DNA of 64,000 nucleotides. Source: Hibiscus mutabilis. Taxonomy: Eukaryota > Streptophyta > Magnoliopsida > Malvales > Malvaceae. Made by a program: the position numbers and the translations under genes. The DNA lies in assembly GCA_019671005.1 (NCBI GenBank), contig CM033745.1:5379146-5443145 (forward strand), read 5' to 3'. Under the pieces are notes generated by a model, which was given only the letters and a program-made list of their open reading frames with translations, was not told where the DNA came from and ran no database searches. Below are positions 58,163 to 64,000 of the stretch, in pieces. Position 1 is the stretch's first letter. The number at the start of each line of letters is the position of its first letter.

Positions 58163-60679
58163 TAAGCAAGCAGCAGTATTATGGAAGAATTGGGAATGAC
58201 GTGCTCCAAATTACAGATTCTGCCCAAGATAAGGTTCCAGTGGAGGAAGCGGAAGCCACCACTCAATATTTACTACTTCATCTGCCATTTCGGTACACGA
58301 TTCATGATCATTCAACTCCCACCGTTAGATCATTTCATACATAGTCTGGCGCTTTTCGAAGAAATTGTATCCACTACTGTTTTCTTTTACTACTATTTCC
58401 TTTTGTCGGATTAAACTTTAATAAAATCGTAATCAAGAAACTGTTTGTGGCGTTGCATGCAACCGACGTATATAGTTAAGAATGGCAGGCAGGTCGGCTT
58501 ATTACTTTATAATTGGACGGCCAGAGGTTGGTAAATTTTTAAATCTTATTTTTCAAACACCGTGCGTGATAACTTTTAAACATAAGCCCATGGTAAATAC
58601 AAATAGAATTTTTTTACTTTTTTTAGTGTCTATATCAAAAAATTAAGTTTAGTGTTAAAATATATTTTTAAGATTTAATATTTAGAATTTAAATTTAACG
58701 TAACGCTTGAAATTTAATTTTTTAGTGTTGGAGTATAGAAAGAAATATTAAAAAGGGACAGATGATATTCGTTGGGTAAATATCACGTGCTCAAAAATAT
58801 TTTATCATTCGATATAATGGACTGAACGCCTAACTCATGTCATTCGCCTATGGCTGTGGTTTAACTTCATCGGAAGGTTTTTGTTGTTATAAACTGACCG
58901 TAATAGTTATTTATGTCTTTTGCTTATCGGTGGAATTTTAGAATTGACGAAAGGCCACTTAATTAGTCAACCTTTTTCTTTCCACAAGAGGAAGTCATTT
59001 TTTAGTTGCAAAAAATTTTCCTCTTTGTTCTAATTTCTTTCTTGACATAAAGTGTTAGTTATATGAGATTAATTTATCTTAGCTTGATTGATACCCTGGG
59101 CAGAGATGGAGTTATTAGTTAGGATCAAATATTAATATGATAAATTACATAAGTTCAAAATAATAAAGGCTTATTAAGTATTTAATTTCAAATTTTAAAG
59201 AGGACAAAATTTTAATTTAATTTAAATTTAAACTGATGAAGACCAAAAATATTATTAGATCAACCGTAGGGATGAATGCCACTACTAAAAGTCATGGCAC
59301 TCCACTAAACCAATGTGTGAGCATAGTGCGTATAAGACTATTGCTCTCAATTTGGTTGGCAAAGGAAATAGGATTTGACTAGCTAATTGTGCTATACCTA
59401 GAAGTAATAAAGATTGGATGAGTTTAGAATTCGGAGTATAGAATTATTATAAATTATTTAGTCAAGTTTTCTTCTAATCTTATGTTTTGGGAAAGAATTA
59501 TTAGATAGACTTGGCTCATCACACCATCTGTGATCTCAGCTAATAAAGTTTATCCATTTTATTTTAACTTCTAAATAATCATCAACTTTTTATTGACATG
59601 TAAGAAAGATGTTCCTTGATAAAAATTAAGATGAATTGAGCTTATTGGCCGAGACTACAGATGTCGTGGTGAGCATAAGACAATTTTTTAATAGTTAATC
59701 AATTAATTTGAAGCAGATATTCCTACATCTGTTGTTTTTGTCCCAGCAAACAAGTAATGGACTTTCGTTTCACTAATCTAAAGCATAAGGCCGTGATTCA
59801 TGCAAATTAATCCGACAGTATTTAGAAGTACAATTGAAGGGCCCAAGTAATTGTTTTTGGGAAAGGGGTTTAGCTTAGTTTCGGCTCATAGTTAGTGGAT
59901 CAGAACTCAGATCTTAAATGGAGTAATACAAAATTATGGTTATGTTTTTACTTTTTTAATACTAAGCAATAGCCCATGTCATATAGTCTAGTGGATTTAA
60001 ATAGAAATAGTTTTCGACACATGCGTATGCGTGTGAACATTGTATTGGTAGATTTAAAATATTGAATTTTAAAAATATTTTAAAATTAAAAGGTAAGAAA
60101 TATTAAAAAGTAAAAAAAACATTAAACATTATTTAAAAATCTAAAATTTGAAAAGGCTATAAAATATTTAAAAACGTAATTATTAAAAATTTTCATTTTA
60201 AAATTTTTAAAAAATTATTAAAAGATTGCTTAATTACAAAATTAGTGCCAAGCAATACTTATTCTACCACTCACAGCGAGTCTAGTTTTCGTGTAATCCT
60301 CATTCACCTCCCGCAAAATTGTACCATTCCCGTCCAATTAGATGTAAAATGGGACAAATGCCCACAAAACTTGTCCCACTTACATTTCTAGATAGCAGCT
60401 TGGATTTGAGATGAGCAGAGCCGTCCCGGGCCTATAGTTAATTCTTTTAAACACATTTATATCACAGTTTTTGATATTTTTGTGATACCGTTAATTGGTG
60501 ATCACGTAATTAAACGTATAATTAATTCTAAAATTTCACATGAGGTTGAATTGGAAATACTATAATTAAATCAAGGGGGGCAGGAAATACCTAAGAGAAT
60601 TCTTCAGGAAAAAAATATTATATATAATTAGCAGTCGCTTCAATAAATGATGCATGTATATTACCATTAGGAAAATAAA
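58163..60679. other. 3' flank of paralogue 2 and AT-rich intergenic DNA
   Basis: No other gene. A 77-codon frame at 58181 shows no motif and overlaps the flank just after the stop codon. The remainder is A/T-rich with no repeat I can delimit. Confidence 0.5.
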
Positions 60680-61145
60680 AATTAATTAAAACTCACGTTT
60701 TTGAACCATAACACTTATTTTAACTGGTTTCTAAATTTTTTAATATTTTAATTTTATTTTCAAATTATAATTCTCATTCTAACTTGTGTTTAAACTTTTG
60801 AATATTATAGTTTTATTCTCAAACTACAATCTTCATTTTAAACTAGTCCCTAAACTTTTGAACATTCTAATTTTATCATCAAATTGTCGTTTATGCCACA
60901 TTCTATCATTGCATAATAAACATCATTTTTACATGACAATTAACAATTCCTATAACGATTTTATTAACATGAAATATAATTAGCATATAATGGTAATTTG
61001 GGTTGAAATTAGGACGTTCAAAAGTTTGGGGGATCAATTTAGAATAAGAGTCGTAGTTTGGAATGAAATTGAAACATTCAAAAGCTCAGGGTCAATTTAA
61101 ATGAACATGGATGGTTCAAAGATCTATGAGGTGCTTTAATTTATA
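60680..61145. mobile_element. Foldback MITE-like element, copy B
   Basis: Diverged relative of 50288-50768 in the same order: TTCTAACTTGTGTTTAAACTTTTGAA on the left, then TTTATTAACATGAAATATAATTAG, then TTCAAAAGTTTGGGGGATCAATT on the right. Ends approximate, no duplication fixed. Confidence 0.55.
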
Positions 61146-61429
61146 ATCCTAAAGATATATACCGTTTTTTGAAAAATATTTTTTATCTTAGTAAAAATAT
61201 ATTATGAGGCACTCTTTAAAGTCATTTTTTTGTAATTTATTAAACCAAAATCTTTTGTTCCCTCTATAAATATTTAATTCAACTCATTAGGGGCCTTATT
61301 TACTTGAGGCCATGTGTATTGTGCAGTCTCTCATCTCGTGCGTGTCTAAAACTTCTACTGAAAAAAGTTCATAATTTAAGGGTGAAATTAAAATGTGTAG
61401 AGATATTTTTTCCTTTTAAACTTCGAACC

Positions 61430-64000
61430 TACGGGGTATCCCCATATTTCTAAAATTTGGGTTTAAGGGGAATTTCTTTTGAAAATTCGTGTTTTGTTGA
61501 AAACAATGAATATTTAGAGTCGCCACCGGCCACTTGGGTAAGGTAGGCCGGACACCATAAAAACCAGAGATTCGTTTTGAAAGGGTTCGGGAGTTGGTTA
61601 TGTGTGGGGAAGGATTAGCACCCCCATCACGCCCGAAAATCGGTACCAAAATATTTGTTACTTTTAAATGGATGGAAATTGTTGAAATTTAAATTGATTT
61701 TAATTAAGTGTACTTAATTGAAATTTGACCTTAATGAAACAGGCTTTTATTAAATTGGTGGGTTCTTTAGTGACCTTTTTTCTTCCTTAAAAAAAAGAAA
61801 TTTACCGTGTTAAGGGCGTTTTTTAGAAAAGAAGTCGGCTACTAATTATCCCCTAAATCACTAATGAAAATTCTTTGGAAGATTGGAGATTTCTTTTGAA
61901 AACTTTAAAATTTTGAAAACGATGAAAATTTGGAGTCGCCACCGACCACTTGGGTAAGGTAGGTCGGACACCATAAGAAACCAGAGATTCATGTGAAAGG
62001 GTCCGGGAGTTGGTTACGCGTGGGGAAGGATTAGCACCCCCATCACACCCGGAACTCGGTACCAAAACATTTGTTGCTCTTAAAAGGATTGAAAATTATT
62101 AAAATTTAAATTGAATTTAATTTGGAGTTCTTAGATCAAAATTAACCTTGATTGCACGGGCTTTATCGAATTGGTGGATTAAAATTAATTAGACATTTAA
62201 TTAATAAGGTTGACGATATGTCGGACCATAGATTAAACTGACATCTAATAAGCCCGACTGTCGTGTTAATTTATGGTTCGACTTCCGTACGTCACCTTTA
62301 TGCATGATGCAGACATTTAAGTATGATGTGATGATCTTGTTAGCTTTTAATCCATTTGCCTTGAGATGGAAATGATTAATCCGAATATTTGGTTAACATC
62401 TTTTAAGCTCGGACTGTTACGACACAAATATTAGAATTAATAAATACCTTCTATTTTATGATTTAGATTGATTAGATATGCAATTAAGATTAAAGATTAC
62501 ATGGATGTCAACTAAAGTATGACAACCAAGGGCATGAATGTAAACATTTAAAAGGAAGACCCAATTTAATATATATAGCCCAATTATGTATTTAGCCCTA
62601 AAAGATTAAGAAACTCAATTTATGGTGACTAAATTGTAATTTAATGCTAAGTTAAACTTAAAATTGATTTTCCCTTAAAGTAATTAAGAAATGTTCAATT
62701 AATTTAATGAATTTAAATTCACTAAATTAATCTGAACTCTAATCTAACTAAGGCTTTAAAAAACCTAAGGCTAATTTAATTCTAGGAGCGTGCCCCTATA
62801 AGACGAGCGCACGATCTAGATTAATTAAATTAATTCACTTAATTCCAATCTAAAGCCCAAAAGCCTAAAACTGCTAAAACTAAGCCCAAAACCAAATCCC
62901 AAACCATTAAAACCAAATCTAAAGGCTTAGAGCCCATAAACTAAAAAAAAGGCCCAACAAACTTAATTTAGAAAATTAATCCCAATATATACAAAAAAGG
63001 ATCTAACACAAGAGCAAGTATATATGTAAAAACATAAATAACATATATTATAAAGAAACATCTTGTAAAATTTATGAAGTAATGTATATATATATATATA
63101 TATATTATATTTTAAATATGTAAATTATATGTAAACTTTACAAACCACATATATACATATATATATATATAAATCACATACTTTAAAAAAACAAACTATT
63201 TTAAAAGAAAGCTATATATATATATATATACACACGACAATCTTTTTATAAAATTACGTAAAAATTTGCATTTAATGGTAATATATATTTTTAGATACAA
63301 ATAATTTTTTTAAAAAATATATATTACATACTAAAAAACATATTATATATATATTTTTTATAGAAAACCATATTATACCTATATTTAAAGTTGCATGTGG
63401 TTATTATTTATATTCTATATGTTATGTATCATAAAACCGTGTATTATATATACATTTATAAAAAAATACATAAAATCCTATATGGTATATATTATATTTA
63501 AAAGAAATATTATGATGTTAATGGACTACATATTATACAAATTAGGCGCAGAATATATCACATAATATGTAAAATTATATGATGGCCACTATGTCATATT
63601 CTTAATATATATGCACAAATATAAAAAAAGGACTATATCATTTAACATTACATTTGGGCTAAAAAAAACAAAAGGATAAGAAGATACCCCAAGGCCCACC
63701 GGTTTGGGCTCATAGACTGGATCGGGCCGGGTTTGCGGGTCGGTTCGACGGGTTTTGGAGGATAATCGAGTCAGATGGATGACAGGTTTAGCCGGTTAGG
63801 GGACCGGTTCCACCAGTTATAATCAAATAAAGGGATTATAACCCTTACTTTCTTCTTCTTCCACACAGACAAAGAAGAAAGCTCAAAAGAAACCCTAGCC
63901 CTTCCTGCCCGCCGCTTACTGCCGCCGTTTTGGTGGTCAGAATCGTTATCCGTCACCACCAACAGACTCCTCTTGCCGTCGCCTTCCTTTTCTTTGGACC
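61430..64000 (-). repeat. LTR-like repeat, inverted relative of 34440-37330, with an internal duplication
   Basis: On the minus strand it repeats the conserved block of 36890-37310 closely: AGGATTAGCACCCCCATCACxCCC and GGAGTCGCCACCGxCCACTTGG, then the AT-rich part and a GC-rich end at 63690-64000. The conserved block appears twice: GAGTCGCC starts at 61517 and 61933, a 416-base offset. It continues past the window edge. The minus-strand frames of 70-77 codons at 61416 and 61853 are products of this duplication, not genes. Confidence 0.6.

Noticed and set aside
58159..58414. Frames of 61 and 77 codons after paralogue 2
   Set aside because: They lie just downstream of the stop codon in a different frame, with no motif; most likely the 3' untranslated region, possibly former coding sequence lost by the shortened exon 9.
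1..64000. tRNA, rRNA, CRISPR array, riboswitch
   Set aside because: I saw no cloverleaf with conserved A and B boxes and no rRNA core sequence or spaced identical repeats. A covariance-model scan could still reveal a tRNA or snoRNA that I cannot see by eye.

Overview
The window is nuclear DNA of a dicot plant. It is AT-rich, has spliced genes with GT-AG introns, and is dominated by plant transposable elements. The element families and the style of the LTRs resemble cotton (Gossypium) or a close relative, but that naming is from memory and unverified. I see no bacterial, organellar or viral genome segment, no CRISPR array and no convincing RNA gene. Only three host genes can be supported. (1) A four-exon bHLH transcription factor of the bHLH93/bHLH61 type lies on the minus strand at 23454-24757; a one-base deficit in the DNA-binding basic region breaks its frame. 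(2) A nine-exon phosphoglycerate-mutase-like (histidine phosphatase superfamily) gene lies on the plus strand at 51282-54506 and looks intact. (3) Its tandem duplicate lies at 56079-58162 with the same exon plan and all four catalytic-type motifs, but the intron 7 donor is not recognisable, a short repeat sits in that intron, and the C-terminus is short. Both copies share an uncommon GC-AG intron. Layout from left to right: AT-rich spacer with a foldback repeat (1318-1892) and a hAT-type element (3502-4049). Next is a LINE at 5772-14145 with a perfect 20-bp target-site duplication; it keeps ORF1 but shows no ORF2, and is itself split by a recent but coding-dead Copia element (6100-11940, TSD AACAT). 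Then come a short terminal-inverted-repeat element (15832-16067), a second hAT-type element (16817-17310), a solo LTR (18005-18877, TSD TAACA), a probable Gypsy LTR fragment (about 19425-21430) and an antisense LINE endonuclease fragment (about 21560-22740). The bHLH gene follows. After it are a possible CACTA end, a decayed Gypsy element with a very long LTR (26422 to about 32400), and a GC-rich and minisatellite-bearing LTR-like repeat (about 34440-37330) whose relative lies inverted at 61430-64000. Next is a complete but frameshifted Ty3/Gypsy chromovirus-type retrotransposon (41359-47131), an (AT)25 tract, and a Mutator-type element with a perfect 9-bp TSD (48947-49709). The two phosphatase-like genes follow, bracketed by two related foldback elements (50288-50768 and about 60680-61145). 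I found no clear previously undescribed system. The most informative structures are the nested LINE/Copia pair, the diverging tandem duplicate with its conserved GC donor, and the frameshift in the bHLH basic region. Single-base indels are common both in that gene and between the two chromovirus LTRs, so assembly error must be excluded before any of the breaks is called biological.
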